This document shows, piece after piece, positions 54,990 to 64,000 of a stretch of 64,000 bases of DNA. The translations under genes were made by a program, and so were the position numbers. The DNA lies in assembly GCF_900110995.1 (NCBI RefSeq), contig NZ_FOJF01000001.1:2063199-2127198 (forward strand), written 5' to 3'. The stretch is from Chitinophaga sp. YR573 (GTDB lineage: Bacteria; Bacteroidota; Bacteroidia; Chitinophagales; Chitinophagaceae). The stretch's first letter is position 1; every line of letters starts with the position of its first letter. The notes beneath the pieces are model-generated. The model made no database searches, was not told the origin of the DNA, and saw nothing but the letters and a program-made list of their open reading frames with translations.

Positions 54990-55751
54990 TTATTTATCTC
55001 CCAGGCCAAGTAATTCTATGGCCTGCTGGGCTGCTATCTGGCTGGCGTCTTTCTTATTGAAAGCTTTGCCACTGCAGATCAGTTCCCCGTCAACAACAGC
55101 GCCTACGGTAAAGATGCGGCGGCCATTGTCCATCTGTTCTTCCAGCAGGTCAAACTCAAGGTTTTTACCATGCTTATTAGCCCAGCCGTATAACTTGTTT
55201 TTGTGGTTCATTTCCACACTTTCAAGTAATTCCAGGTCTATATAAGGCACGAGCAAACGCTGGTGAACAAATTGTTTTGTGCGGTTATACCCTTTATCCA
55301 GGTATACAGCCCCTACCAGCGCTTCCAGTGTATTACCGAAGATCTGGCTTATTTTCAGGAAGCTGTTGTACTTATCATAAATGGTGAGCTTACGCAACCC
55401 CATTTTGATAGCGATGTCATTCAGTTGCTGGCGGTTCACTATTTTAGACCGCATCTCAGTAAGATATCCTTCTGTTTTGTAGGGATACTTTTTGAAGAGG
55501 TAGTCGCCGATAATGGCGCCCAGGATGGCATCACCCAGGTATTCCAGGCGCTCATTGCTTTCCAGGAACTTCTCCTTGCTGGAGCGGTGACTTAACGCCA
55601 CTTCATACAATGCGAAGTTGCCCGGATGAAAGCCCAGTAAGTTGTAAAGATCCTTGTAAAGGGTCTTTTTCTTGTAAACAAATCGATATAAAAATCCTGG
55701 AAGTAATTTCACACAATCAAGCAACAAATTTTTTGAAAATAACAGAGGCAT
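54990..55751 (-). CDS. rnc: Ribonuclease III
   Basis: The 253-aa protein has the RNase III signature (HRSSKEKFLESNERLEYLGDAILGAIIGDYLF, with the catalytic Glu/Asp cluster), a second acid patch (FGNTLEALVGAVYLDKGY) and a C-terminal dsRNA-binding domain (NKLYGWANKHGKNLEF, GKAFNKKDASQIAAQQAIELL). It processes rRNA precursors and structured mRNAs. The start at ATG 55751 gives MPLLFSKN; the frame extends to a TTG at 55763. Its first 35 nt overlap the end of fabF, which suggests translational coupling. Confidence 0.95.
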   Translation of the reverse strand: MPLLFSKNLLLDCVKLLPGFLYRFVYKKKTLYKDLYNLLGFHPGNFALYEVALSHRSSKEKFLESNERLEYLGDAILGAIIGDYLFKKYPYKTEGYLTEMRSKIVNRQQLNDIAIKMGLRKLTIYDKYNSFLKISQIFGNTLEALVGAVYLDKGYNRTKQFVHQRLLVPYIDLELLESVEMNHKNKLYGWANKHGKNLEFDLLEEQMDNGRRIFTVGAVVDGELICSGKAFNKKDASQIAAQQAIELLGLGDK

Positions 55752-56973
55752 TATGGCCACCAAAACCGAAGGTGTTACTTAATGCAGCGTTGATTTCTCT
55801 ATGTTGTGCGACGTTAAAGGTAAAATTTAATTTGGGATCCAGCTGAGGATCGTCCGTAAAATGATTAATGGTAGGAGGGACAATGCCATGGATAATAGAC
55901 ATAATAGCCGCGATGGATTCAACAGCCCCGGCTGCGCCTAACAGGTGCCCGGTCATGGATTTCGTGGAACTGATGTTCATTTTATAGGCATCTTCTCCAA
56001 AAACCTGCTGTATCGCTTTTACTTCCGCAACATCTCCCAGGGGAGTGGAAGTACCGTGCACATTAATATAATCTATCTCATGGGGTTGCAGTCCGGCATC
56101 TGACAGGGCCAGTCGCATAACATTCATGGCGCCTAATCCCTCAGGATGAGGGGCCGTAATGTGATGGGCATCTGCAGTTGCGCCGCCTCCGGCCAGTTCA
56201 GCATAAATTTTGGCACCTCTCGCCATCGCATGTTCATAGGATTCCAATACCAGCCCACCTGCTCCTTCTCCCATAACAAAGCCGTCTCTGTTCAGGTCAA
56301 AAGGACGGGAAGCCGTACGCGGGTCATCGTTTCTTTCGGATAGGGCTTTCATGGCGTTAAAACCACCTACGCAGGCATCGTTAATAACATTCTCCGAACC
56401 TCCGGTGATCATCACATCTGCCCTGCCGTACCTGATGTAGTGCATGGCTTCTATAATGGCATTCGTAGCAGAGGCACAGGCAGACACCACCGAAAAATTG
56501 GGTCCCCTGAAGCCGTGGCGTATAGATATATGCCCTGCAGCTATGTCCAGTATTAGCCTGGTGATCAGGAATGGACTGAAACGCGGCGTTCCATCCCCCT
56601 GACCAAATTCTTTAATCTCCTGACAAAAGTTGATCATCCCACCAATGCCTGAACCCCAGATAACCCCCACCCTGTCCACATCGACAGAATTACGGCTTAT
56701 TCCGGCATCCTGCACTGCCTGGTCAGCGGCAATAATGGCCGTCTGCGTAAAAGGGTCCATCTTACGGGCCTCTTTTTTATCCAGAAAGTGAGTTGCATCA
56801 AAGTTCTTCAGTTCGCAAGCAAAACGTGTCTTGAACTTGGCAGCATCAAACTGTGTAATAGGCCCGGCGCCAGATACACCGCCAGTCAACCCCTTCCAGA
56901 AATCTGAAACGGAATTGCCGAGCGGTGTAAGTGCGCCTAAACCTGTAACGACTACGCGTCTCGGTTGCAGCAT
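55717..56973 (-). CDS. fabF: 3-oxoacyl-[acyl-carrier-protein] synthase II
   Basis: The 418-aa condensing enzyme begins RRVVVTGLGALTPLG and has the Cys-His-His site: VVSACASATNA (nucleophile), NVHGTSTPLGD and SMTGHLLGAAG. NTFGFGGHNASVIF at the end is typical of KAS II. It extends acyl chains on ACP, including the step from palmitoleoyl to vaccenoyl chains. It lies 24 bp after acpP and overlaps rnc, the standard Bacteroidetes order. Confidence 0.96.
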   Translation of the reverse strand: MLQPRRVVVTGLGALTPLGNSVSDFWKGLTGGVSGAGPITQFDAAKFKTRFACELKNFDATHFLDKKEARKMDPFTQTAIIAADQAVQDAGISRNSVDVDRVGVIWGSGIGGMINFCQEIKEFGQGDGTPRFSPFLITRLILDIAAGHISIRHGFRGPNFSVVSACASATNAIIEAMHYIRYGRADVMITGGSENVINDACVGGFNAMKALSERNDDPRTASRPFDLNRDGFVMGEGAGGLVLESYEHAMARGAKIYAELAGGGATADAHHITAPHPEGLGAMNVMRLALSDAGLQPHEIDYINVHGTSTPLGDVAEVKAIQQVFGEDAYKMNISSTKSMTGHLLGAAGAVESIAAIMSIIHGIVPPTINHFTDDPQLDPKLNFTFNVAQHREINAALSNTFGFGGHNASVIFKKFVA

Positions 56974-56997
56974 TAAAACAAATCTGATTAAGTAAGA

Positions 56998-57234
56998 TTA
57001 TTTTACATGTTCTTCCAGGTAAGCAACTGCCTGGCCAACAGTAGTAATAGTTTCAGCTTGTTCGTCAGGAATGGAGATGTTGAATTCTTTTTCGAATTCC
57101 ATGATCAGTTCTACCGTATCCAAAGAGTCAGCGCCCAGGTCGTTGGTAAAGCTGGCTTCAGGAGTTACCTCTGCTTCGTCAACGCCCAATTTGTCAATAA
57201 TGATCTTTTTAACTCTTGATGCAATGTCTGACAT
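56998..57234 (-). CDS. acpP: Acyl carrier protein
   Basis: The 78-aa protein starts [18 protein letters not shown] and has the phosphopantetheine site [12 protein letters not shown] (Ser about 37). It is strongly acidic and of normal length. It is the first gene of acpP-fabF-rnc. ATG 57234 is chosen over the longer frame to 57306, which adds 24 residues not found in ACPs and would contain the promoter. Confidence 0.97.
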   Translation of the reverse strand: MSDIASRVKKIIIDKLGVDEAEVTPEASFTNDLGADSLDTVELIMEFEKEFNISIPDEQAETITTVGQAVAYLEEHVK

Positions 57235-57267
57235 AATTTTAAGTGTTTTTGGTTTAAAACTTGAGTG

Positions 57268-57297
57268 CAAAAATATAATTTTTATTGAATTGACAAG
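57268..57297 (-). promoter_or_regulatory. Promoter of acpP
   Basis: On the minus strand CTTG (57297-57294) and TATTTTTG (57275-57268) are 18 bp apart, close to the Bacteroidetes -33/-7 consensus TTG-N19-TAnnTTTG. The -7 box lies about 34 bp before the acpP ATG. Confidence 0.65.
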
Positions 57298-57526
57298 AAC
57301 GCACATGAATTTTACATCATATACTTTAGTTGTATATCACGTAAACCCATACCCATGAAGGGTTTCCATAATTATTAATAAAAAGTATTACAGATAAAAA
57401 GACCCCTGAAACGCCATTTACAGCCATTTCCTAAGCCCTCTTGCCACTCAACATCCTATTGAACCTTCTATAGACATGATTAACTTTAATTAACACTCAC
57501 CCTTCCCTATCAGCACTCTCATTTAT

Positions 57527-57534
57527 TAAATTTG
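57527..57534 (+). promoter_or_regulatory. -7 promoter element of the RND efflux operon
   Basis: TAAATTTG fits TAnnTTTG exactly and lies 39 bp before the adaptor ATG. The -33 region is poor (CCTTCCC), which suggests an activator or a weak promoter. The 340-bp gap between acpP and this operon is otherwise AT-rich and shows no gene. Confidence 0.5.
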
Positions 57535-57572
57535 CCCGGGTTTAGCCCTACAATTTAAACAAAAGCAAGCAC

Positions 57573-58652
57573 ATGGCCGGCAATAAGAAGATCCTGAAAA
57601 CTATAATCTATCTGGCAGTAGCAGTAGCCATCGGAATTTTTATCTATAAAAGAGCAACTAAACCAGGTGACCCTGCAACAGCCGCTAAATCTCAAACCCG
57701 CGGCAGTGGCGGAAAGAACCTGTTGGTAGATGCTTATATCGTTAAAACCAGCTCGCTCAACGAAACCATAGAAGCCAGTGGTACCCTTCAAAGTAATGAA
57801 GAAGTACAGGTACAACCAGAGATTACCGCCAAAGTAGTAGGCCTCTTTTTTAAAGAAGGTACCAATGTGGCTAAAGGAACATTACTCGTAAAACTATACG
57901 ATGAAGACCTGAAAGCACAGTTACAGAAACTGGAATTACAACAACAACTCTCCAAAACTACCCTCGAACGTCAGGAGAACCTCCTGAAGATCAACGGTAT
58001 AAGCCGGCAGGATGTAGACGTTACCCGCAATCAGGTGAGCGCCTATGGTGCAGATATGGAATACACACGCACCCAGTTACAGAAAACAGAACTTCGTGCC
58101 CCCTTCAGCGGAAGACTGGGTTTACGCAATGTTAGTTTAGGTGCCATCGTGTCTCCTGCCACTATTATTACTACACTCCAACAGATCGACCCGCTTAAGG
58201 TAGACTTCTCCGTTCCTGAAAAATACCGCACCGCTATCAAACAAGGTGATGTCGTAGACTTTAAAGTTGCAGGAGACCTCCATACTTATAAAGGTAACAT
58301 CTATGCCATGGACCCTAAAATCGACCTGGCTACCCGTACTATAAAGATCAGGGCCATCGTTCCCAACACAGGAGAACTGCTTCCGGGCTCTTTTGCCAAA
58401 GTACTCATCGCTCTGAAAAATATGCCCGACGCTATTATGGTACCTACCCAGGCAGTAATTCCCGGCACAAGAGATAAAAAAGTAGCCATCGCAGACAGCG
58501 GCAGGGCTAAATTCGTCATAGTAGAAACAGGTATTCGTAACGCAGACAACGTACAAATCACCAGCGGACTCCGTGTAGGGGATACAGTAATTACCAGCGG
58601 CATTTTACAACTGAAGCCCGGAGTAGCATTAAAATATAATAAGGTAAAATAA
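57573..58652 (+). CDS. RND efflux periplasmic adaptor (membrane fusion protein)
   Basis: The 359-aa protein has an N-terminal membrane anchor (ILKTIIYLAVAVAIGIFIYK), a lipoyl/barrel-sandwich (ETIEASGTLQSNEEVQVQPEITAKV and ELRAPFSGRLGLRNVSLG), an alpha-hairpin (KLELQQQLSKTTLERQENLL, ISRQDVDVTRNQ) and a beta-barrel with membrane-proximal domain (VPTQAVIPGTRDKKVAIAD). It joins the pump to TolC. The hairpin is short, as usual for this branch. Its stop overlaps the pump ATG by one base (TAATG). Confidence 0.93.
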   Translation: MAGNKKILKTIIYLAVAVAIGIFIYKRATKPGDPATAAKSQTRGSGGKNLLVDAYIVKTSSLNETIEASGTLQSNEEVQVQPEITAKVVGLFFKEGTNVAKGTLLVKLYDEDLKAQLQKLELQQQLSKTTLERQENLLKINGISRQDVDVTRNQVSAYGADMEYTRTQLQKTELRAPFSGRLGLRNVSLGAIVSPATIITTLQQIDPLKVDFSVPEKYRTAIKQGDVVDFKVAGDLHTYKGNIYAMDPKIDLATRTIKIRAIVPNTGELLPGSFAKVLIALKNMPDAIMVPTQAVIPGTRDKKVAIADSGRAKFVIVETGIRNADNVQITSGLRVGDTVITSGILQLKPGVALKYNKVK

Positions 58653-61600
58653 TGAGTCTACCCTCTCTATCACTCAAACGTCCTGTATTCGCCATCGTTA
58701 TGAATATCATCATCGTGATATTCGGCGTTGTGGGATTCAATTTTCTGGGAGTAAGGGATTTCCCCGCCATAGACCCACCTATAGTGAATGTACGTACCTC
58801 ATATGCCGGTGCTAACTCAGACATTATCGAAACACAGATCACAGAACCACTGGAAAAATCCATTAACGGGATTGCCGGTATCAAAAATATATCTTCCAGC
58901 AGCAGCCAGGGTTCCAGCAATATCACCGTTGAATTTGAACTGGGTATAGACCTCGAAGCTGCGGCCAACGACGTACGCGATAAAGTATCTCAGGCACTCC
59001 GTAGCCTTCCGCCTGATATCGATGCTCCTCCCGTTGTTTCTAAAGAAGACGCTAACTCTGATTATATTCTCTCCATGACCGTACAAAGTAACGTACGCAA
59101 CCAGCTGGAGATAACCGAATATGCGAATAACGTATTACTGGAAAGACTGCAAACCATTCCGGGTGTTAGCTCCATCCGTATACTGGGAGAGAAGAAATAT
59201 GCCATGCGCCTCTGGATGGACCCGGCTAAACTCTCTGCCTACAGCCTTACTCCTACAGATGTTCAGACTGCCCTCACCAAAGAAAACGTAGAACTGCCTT
59301 CCGGTAAAATTGCCGGTAATGCAACGGAACTGACAGTACGTACTTTTGGTCGTTTAAATACAGAAGATGATTTCGACAACCTGATTATTAAAAACGTAAA
59401 CGGGAATGTAATCCACTTCCTGGATGTTGGTCAGGCCATACTGGGACCTGAAAATGAAGAAACCATCCTCAAAGAATCCGGCGTTCCGATGGTGGCCCTC
59501 GCCCTGTCTCCTCAACCTGGTTCTAACTACGTGGCCATAGCCGATGAATTTTACAAACGCTATGATCAACTGAAAAAGGATCTTCCTGCCGATATTACTA
59601 CCAACATCGCTATCGATAATACTAAGTTTATCAGGAAATCGATAGAAGAAGTGGAAGAAACCCTCATTGTGGCACTGGTACTGGTAATCCTTATTATCTA
59701 CCTGTTCTTCCGTGACTGGCTTATGGCTTTCCGCCCGTTAGTAGACATCCCGGTATCTTTGATAGCGGCCTTCTTTATTATGTACGTCTGCGGATTCACC
59801 ATTAATATATTAACACTACTGGCTATTGTACTTGCAACCGGACTGGTAGTAGATGATGGTATCGTAGTAACAGAAAACATCTATAAGAAGATAGAAGCTG
59901 GTATGCCCCGTATGCAGGCTGCTAAAGAAGGTTCAGAAGAAATCTTCTTCGCTGTAATCGCTACTTCCATCACTCTCGCTTTCGTATTCCTTCCCATCGT
60001 ATTCCTGCAGGGGTTCGTAGGGCGCTTATTCCGGGAATTCGGGATCGTGGTAGCTGGTGCCGTGTTGATCTCTGCTTTTGTATCCCTCACACTAACGCCT
60101 GTACTGAATGTAAAGCTGGGCCGTAAAACGCACAAGCACTCCTGGTTCTATGAAAAAACAGAACCCTTCTTTACAGGAATGGAATCGGGTTACCAACGTG
60201 CACTGGAAGCATTCATGCGTCTGCGCTGGGTAGCTACACTTATCATATTAGGCTGTCTGGCCCTCATATATTTTGTGTTCAGGTCTTTACAATCGGAACT
60301 GGCTCCCATAGAAGACCGCAGCCAGTTTCGTCTTTCCATCAGTGCTCCTGAAGGGACTTCTTATGATTATATGGAACGCTACATGGATGGTCTCACACAG
60401 TTCATGGTAGATTCTATACCGGAAAAGAAAATCCTCATCACGGTAACAGCACCGGGCTTTGGAAGCACCGCCGTTAACAGTGGTTTTGCCAACGTAGTAC
60501 TCACAGAACCTCACGATCGTCTCCGCTCTCAGAAAGAGATCGTGAACATGGTAAATAAAAACATGTTCCGCTTCCCCGAAGGGAAAGTATTCGCGATAGA
60601 ACAACAAACCATACAGGTAGGTCGCCGTAGCGGGCTCCCCGTATCCTTTGTATTACAACATATCAATTTCGATAGTCTCTCTGCCGTGCTGCCGCAATTC
60701 CTGGAAGAGGCCTATAATGATCCCACCTTTGCCGGTGTGGACGTAGATCTCAAATTCAATAAACCGGAATTACGTTTGCAGATCAACCGCGCGAAAGCAA
60801 GCGAATTAGGTGTATCAGTAGATGATATCTCACAAACATTACAATTAGCATTAAGTAATCTGCGATACGGTTACTTTGTAAGAAATGGTAAGCAATACCA
60901 GGTAATGGGACAGGTATTCCGCGGTAACCGCGATAAACCTACCGACCTGCAGAACTTCTACGTACGTAACAGCCGTGGAGAAGCTATTCAGTTGGATAAC
61001 GTGGTAACGATAGAAGAGGAGACAAGTCCGCCTATCATCTACCACTTCAACCGTTATAAATCAGCGACCGTCTCTGCCAGTCTTGCCCCTGGTAAAACAA
61101 TCGGAGACGGTATCAGTGCCATGTACCGCATCTACGATAAACTCCAGAAGAAAGGTGTTCTCAACGACTCTTATGTAGCGGCACTCTCCGGCTCTTCAAG
61201 AGACTATGCGGAAAGTGGTTCCAACACCATGTTTGCACTCATTCTGGCGCTTGTACTCATTTACCTGGTACTGGCTGCACAGTTCGAAAGCTGGGTAGAT
61301 CCATTCATTATTATGCTGACGGTTCCGCTGGCCTTTGCAGGTGCGTTATTCTCTTTGTGGTTATTTGGCCAGACCTGGAATATATTCTCACAGATAGGTG
61401 TAATTATGCTGATAGGATTAGTAACCAAGAATGGTATCCTGATAGTGGAGTTTGCGAATCATAAACGTGATGAGGGTGCAGATAAAGCATCTGCCGCCAT
61501 ACAGGCATCAACTATGCGTTTACGCCCTATCCTGATGACCAGTCTGGCTATGGCCCTGGGCGCATTGCCTATCGCCCTGTCACTGGGTGCAGCGGCTACC

Positions 61601-61765
61601 AGCCGTATCCCATTGGGGATTGTGATTGTAGGGGGGATTGTATTCTCTCTCATCCTCACCTTATTTGTAATACCGGCCATGTACACGTTCTTATCAAGAA
61701 GAAAACAGGGTGGAGAAAAAGAAATGGAAGAAGAAGAAGAAAGGACTGCTGTTACTGTACACTAA
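58652..61765 (+). CDS. RND-type multidrug efflux pump (AcrB/HAE-1 type)
   Basis: The 1037-aa pump has the twelve-helix RND layout with two large periplasmic loops: LKRPVFAIVMNIIIVIFG at the start, ATGLVVDDGIVVTENI (proton-relay Asp pair in TM4), GFVGRLFREFGIVVAGAVLISA, and TKNGILIVEFAN (relay Lys in TM10) with SLGAAATSRIPLGIVIVGG. The substrates cannot be told from sequence. It forms an operon with the adaptor and a TolC channel, so it is a complete tripartite exporter. Confidence 0.95.
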   Translation: MSLPSLSLKRPVFAIVMNIIIVIFGVVGFNFLGVRDFPAIDPPIVNVRTSYAGANSDIIETQITEPLEKSINGIAGIKNISSSSSQGSSNITVEFELGIDLEAAANDVRDKVSQALRSLPPDIDAPPVVSKEDANSDYILSMTVQSNVRNQLEITEYANNVLLERLQTIPGVSSIRILGEKKYAMRLWMDPAKLSAYSLTPTDVQTALTKENVELPSGKIAGNATELTVRTFGRLNTEDDFDNLIIKNVNGNVIHFLDVGQAILGPENEETILKESGVPMVALALSPQPGSNYVAIADEFYKRYDQLKKDLPADITTNIAIDNTKFIRKSIEEVEETLIVALVLVILIIYLFFRDWLMAFRPLVDIPVSLIAAFFIMYVCGFTINILTLLAIVLATGLVVDDGIVVTENIYKKIEAGMPRMQAAKEGSEEIFFAVIATSITLAFVFLPIVFLQGFVGRLFREFGIVVAGAVLISAFVSLTLTPVLNVKLGRKTHKHSWFYEKTEPFFTGMESGYQRALEAFMRLRWVATLIILGCLALIYFVFRSLQSELAPIEDRSQFRLSISAPEGTSYDYMERYMDGLTQFMVDSIPEKKILITVTAPGFGSTAVNSGFANVVLTEPHDRLRSQKEIVNMVNKNMFRFPEGKVFAIEQQTIQVGRRSGLPVSFVLQHINFDSLSAVLPQFLEEAYNDPTFAGVDVDLKFNKPELRLQINRAKASELGVSVDDISQTLQLALSNLRYGYFVRNGKQYQVMGQVFRGNRDKPTDLQNFYVRNSRGEAIQLDNVVTIEEETSPPIIYHFNRYKSATVSASLAPGKTIGDGISAMYRIYDKLQKKGVLNDSYVAALSGSSRDYAESGSNTMFALILALVLIYLVLAAQFESWVDPFIIMLTVPLAFAGALFSLWLFGQTWNIFSQIGVIMLIGLVTKNGILIVEFANHKRDEGADKASAAIQASTMRLRPILMTSLAMALGALPIALSLGAAATSRIPLGIVIVGGIVFSLILTLFVIPAMYTFLSRRKQGGEKEMEEEEERTAVTVH

Positions 61766-61778
61766 TCAGAACACTCAC

Positions 61779-63092
61779 ATGAAACGTATATTGCTATATT
61801 TCTTTTTACTGTGCACATTTACAACACAGGCGCAAAAAATACTCACGCTGGAGCAGGCTATAGATCTGGCGTTGAAGAACAACTATGATATCCGCCTGGC
61901 ACAAAACGATGCAGCTATCACAGCTAACGATTACGCGTATGCGAACTTTGCGTTCGCTCCACGTGTAAACGGTACTGCATCCAAAGTATGGAACACCACA
62001 CAAACCAAACAGGAGTTTCTTAACGGTTCCAAACGTGATACCAGTGGTATTCATAGCAGAAACTTCTCTGCCAATGTAAGCCTTTCATGGACACTCTTTG
62101 ATGGTCTTAAAATGTTTGCCACCCGTCAGAAGCTGGAAGCTATGCGCAACCTGGGCGAGCTGGCAGTAAAAGATCAGCTGGTGAATAGTGTTGCCAATAT
62201 CATTGCCGGTTATTATAACATTGTGCAGCAAAAACAACAGCTGCGTAATGTGTCCGAACAGATGTCTATTTCAGAAGAAAGAGTGAAACTTTCGGATGCA
62301 AAATTCCAGACTGGCTTAGGTCCTAAAACAGACTGGCTGCAATCCAAAGTAGATTACAATGCACAGAAAGCAGCTTACTTAAGACAACAGACATTAATAG
62401 AGCAAAGCAAGTCCGCATTGAATCAGTTAATGGCAGTAGAAGCAGGTAATACCGGTTACGATGTACAGGATAGCATTCCGTTGAATATGTCATTATCTTA
62501 CGGAGAACTGCGTCAGCAGATCTTACAAAAGAACACTGGTTTATTGGTGGCACAACAAAACCTCACCGTATCTCAGTTACAATTAAAAGAAAGTAAAGGG
62601 GATTATTTCCCGGTCATTAATTTCAACTCCGGATATAATTATTCCCGTGTTAATTCTAATGCTGCTACCAACTCTTTCAGTCCGGTATATAACCAGAACG
62701 GTGTATTGAACTATGGGTTCAGTGCAACCATCCCCATCTTCAACGGGTTCAATGTAAAGAGACAGGTGCAGGATGCCCGGCTAAATGTAGATTATCAGCA
62801 GCTGATGCTGGAAAATACACGTACTAAAGTAGCCCTCTCGCTCAGTACTGCTTTTCAGGATTATGAATACTATAAAACAGCCGTAACGCTGGAAGAAGAA
62901 AATATGTTACTGGCCAGAGAAAATGTGATGGTAGCGCTGGAACGGTTTAAACAGGGTGTATCCACTTCTATAGAATTAAGGGAAGCACAGCAAAGTCTGG
63001 AAGATGGGTTTAACCGGTTGATCAATGCCCGGTATAATATCAAATTAGCGGAAACACAATTGCTACGATTAAACGGGACGCTTATAAATTAA
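61779..63092 (+). CDS. TolC-family outer-membrane channel
   Basis: The 437-aa protein has a signal peptide (MKRILLYFFLLCTFTTQAQ) and two TolC-type halves: LTLEQAIDLALKNNYDIRLAQ, FSANVSLSWTLFDGLKMFATRQ, SDAKFQTGLGPKTDWLQSKVDYN and LNYGFSATIPIFNGFNVKRQVQDARL, FKQGVSTSIELREAQQSLED. It forms the exit duct of the RND pump encoded 13 bp upstream. ATG 61779 is chosen for the signal peptide; the longer frame reads through the end of the pump gene. Confidence 0.94.
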   Translation: MKRILLYFFLLCTFTTQAQKILTLEQAIDLALKNNYDIRLAQNDAAITANDYAYANFAFAPRVNGTASKVWNTTQTKQEFLNGSKRDTSGIHSRNFSANVSLSWTLFDGLKMFATRQKLEAMRNLGELAVKDQLVNSVANIIAGYYNIVQQKQQLRNVSEQMSISEERVKLSDAKFQTGLGPKTDWLQSKVDYNAQKAAYLRQQTLIEQSKSALNQLMAVEAGNTGYDVQDSIPLNMSLSYGELRQQILQKNTGLLVAQQNLTVSQLQLKESKGDYFPVINFNSGYNYSRVNSNAATNSFSPVYNQNGVLNYGFSATIPIFNGFNVKRQVQDARLNVDYQQLMLENTRTKVALSLSTAFQDYEYYKTAVTLEEENMLLARENVMVALERFKQGVSTSIELREAQQSLEDGFNRLINARYNIKLAETQLLRLNGTLIN

Positions 63093-63096
63093 TTTT

Positions 63097-63170
63097 TGGG
63101 TGCAGGGCTTCGCCCTGCAAAAACCCTCCCAATTTTTTTGTGATGGAGCGAAGCTCCACCACAAAAAAAT
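63097..63170. repeat. Double-hairpin intergenic element, copy 2 (bidirectional terminator)
   Basis: Hairpin 1, tgcagggc (63101-63108) with gccctgca (63112-63119), is identical to copy 1. Hairpin 2 pairs 63133-63149 with 63153-63169 around GAA, with one A-C mismatch. The inner stem reads GGAGC/GCTCC where copy 1 has GGTGC/GCACC, a compensatory change. It fills the junction between the TolC stop (63092) and the stop of the convergent gene (63174), exactly as copy 1 does. Confidence 0.85.
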
Positions 63171-63173
63171 TGC

Positions 63174-63929
63174 TTAATTCTCTTCTTCTTTCTTCGCAGG
63201 ATTAGCCTTTTCCTGTTGATACTGCTGGAAGCTTTGTTTGATATATAACAGCAGGTCATATTCCGAAGCATCCATTATAAACTGGTATCCCGGACGGAAA
63301 CGATGCATAAAGGTATCCAGGTCATTCCCGTTCAATTTGGTCATACGTTCCACCAGTTCCGCATTATACCGGTAATCAATGAATTTCTCTTTTTCCCAGT
63401 ATACCAGCTGTTCCTGAAAATGCTCCTTACGTTTACGCGCCTTGCTGGGTACAAGATAAGTAAGCGCTGTAATAGGATTAGAGGGTAATGTTTTCAGCAC
63501 ATCCATCGCACCAGGCTTATGGTAATTAAAATACTTCCCATACTCCTGACGGATAGAAAGGGAATCCTGGTGATAATCCTTTGAACGGATCTGCACTTCC
63601 TGCAAACCAAATATGCGTTTGGAAAGATATACGTTGATGAACATGGAGGTAGTAGGCACTGATAATTCCTTCCTGTAAAAACTGAGCATGGAAAATTCCA
63701 GCGAATCTCCAGGCATCGCGTCTATAGAAAAACGGCCACTTTCGTTCGTTACTGTACCACTCCGTGTACTTTTATTGATAATTGTTACTCCCGGAAGACC
63801 TGATCTTGTGTCTGCATCTGCCACCATACCAGATACTTTCACCTGCGCATTAGCTTGCTGCAGACAGAATAACAGGTAAAAACATAATGCTCCGATGCAT
63901 CCGGTAAGTCTTTTAATTCGTCTAGGCAT
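63174..63929 (-). CDS. Secreted protein with carboxypeptidase-regulatory-like domain
   Basis: The 251-aa protein has a signal peptide (GALCFYLLFCLQQANAQ, cut near residue 28). A CarboxypepD-regulatory-like beta-sandwich (VKVSGMVADADTRSGLPGVTIINKSTRSGTV, NESGRFSIDAMPGDSLEFSMLSF) follows. The rest (~110-251) is charged and helical (RKRKEHFQEQLVYWEKEKFIDYRYN, LNGNDLDTFMHRFRPGYQFIMDASEYDLLLYI) and ends in a Lys/Glu-rich tail. This domain usually starts TonB-dependent receptors; here it stands alone, as in many small Bacteroidetes envelope proteins. No function is known. Confidence 0.82.
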   Translation of the reverse strand: MPRRIKRLTGCIGALCFYLLFCLQQANAQVKVSGMVADADTRSGLPGVTIINKSTRSGTVTNESGRFSIDAMPGDSLEFSMLSFYRKELSVPTTSMFINVYLSKRIFGLQEVQIRSKDYHQDSLSIRQEYGKYFNYHKPGAMDVLKTLPSNPITALTYLVPSKARKRKEHFQEQLVYWEKEKFIDYRYNAELVERMTKLNGNDLDTFMHRFRPGYQFIMDASEYDLLLYIKQSFQQYQQEKANPAKKEEEN

Positions 63930-64000
63930 CGCCCAAATTTACTTTTCCCTGCGCAAATAAAACGTTAAAAATTGTCCACAACTGATATCCCGTATGCGAT

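Noticed and set aside
54952-55245. 97-codon plus-strand frame
   Set aside because: It is antisense to rnc, has biased Ser-rich composition and no supporting features.
57235-57306. N-terminal extension of the acyl carrier protein
   Set aside because: The 24 extra residues are atypical for ACP and the interval holds the likely -7 promoter box of the gene.

Overview
The window reads as chromosomal DNA of a Bacteroidetes bacterium, most like the Chitinophagaceae (Chitinophaga and relatives). The evidence is a SusC/SusD pair with FecI/FecR-type regulators, type IX secretion (T9SS) C-terminal sorting domains, a large hemicellulase repertoire, TAnnTTTG-type promoter elements, weak Shine-Dalgarno signals, several likely TTG/GTG starts and the conserved acpP-fabF-rnc order. 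I found no rRNA, tRNA, CRISPR array, transposase, integrase or prophage gene.

Layout. 1-10.7 kb: a partial GH127 arabinofuranosidase, two envelope proteins of unknown function, a patatin lipase, CsaA, an ArsR-type regulator divergent from an unusual P450, a TPR protein, a minimal T9SS-tailed protein, and a run GH39 xylosidase - GNAT - OsmC/ferredoxin. 10.8-24.6 kb: the most unusual block. A plus-strand protein joins a PD-(D/E)XK nuclease, an SF1 helicase and a SAM-methyltransferase domain. It converges with, and overlaps by 10 nt, a minus-strand three-gene operon: a 1700-aa protein with two alpha/beta-hydrolase domains, a CHAT caspase-like protease and a helical C-terminus, then a 1336-aa SNF2 helicase, then a two-helix membrane protein. 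The domain combination resembles prokaryotic immune or programmed-death systems, and I propose it as the candidate undescribed system. 24.7-32.7 kb: a signalling cluster (response regulator, a 2032-aa hybrid kinase with about eleven HAMP-like repeats, and a REC-kinase). 32.7-43.5 kb: GH3, a pair of related HExxH putative metallopeptidases (one modular and T9SS-tailed, one single-domain), an FAD oxidoreductase, and a two-component pair.

43.5-53.6 kb: an intergenic stretch with three tiny membrane ORFs, then a polysaccharide utilisation locus read right to left: ECF sigma factor, FecR anti-sigma factor, SusC with an STN domain, SusD, a DUF3823 lipoprotein and GH43. The STN domain implies trans-envelope signalling to the anti-sigma/sigma pair. 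Two unexplained RNA-type signals lie here: a terminator pointing the wrong way upstream of susC (possible antisense RNA) and two minus-strand terminator units upstream of the sigma gene. 53.7-64 kb: a YafY/WYL regulator with a nearby palindrome, the rnc-fabF-acpP housekeeping cluster, a complete RND efflux operon (adaptor, pump, TolC) and a carboxypeptidase-regulatory-like protein.

A double-hairpin element occurs twice, 30 kb apart, each time filling a junction between convergent genes, with a compensatory base change in one stem. It probably acts as a bidirectional terminator and may be a genome-wide repeat family. All assignments come from reading motifs by eye; no database search was run.
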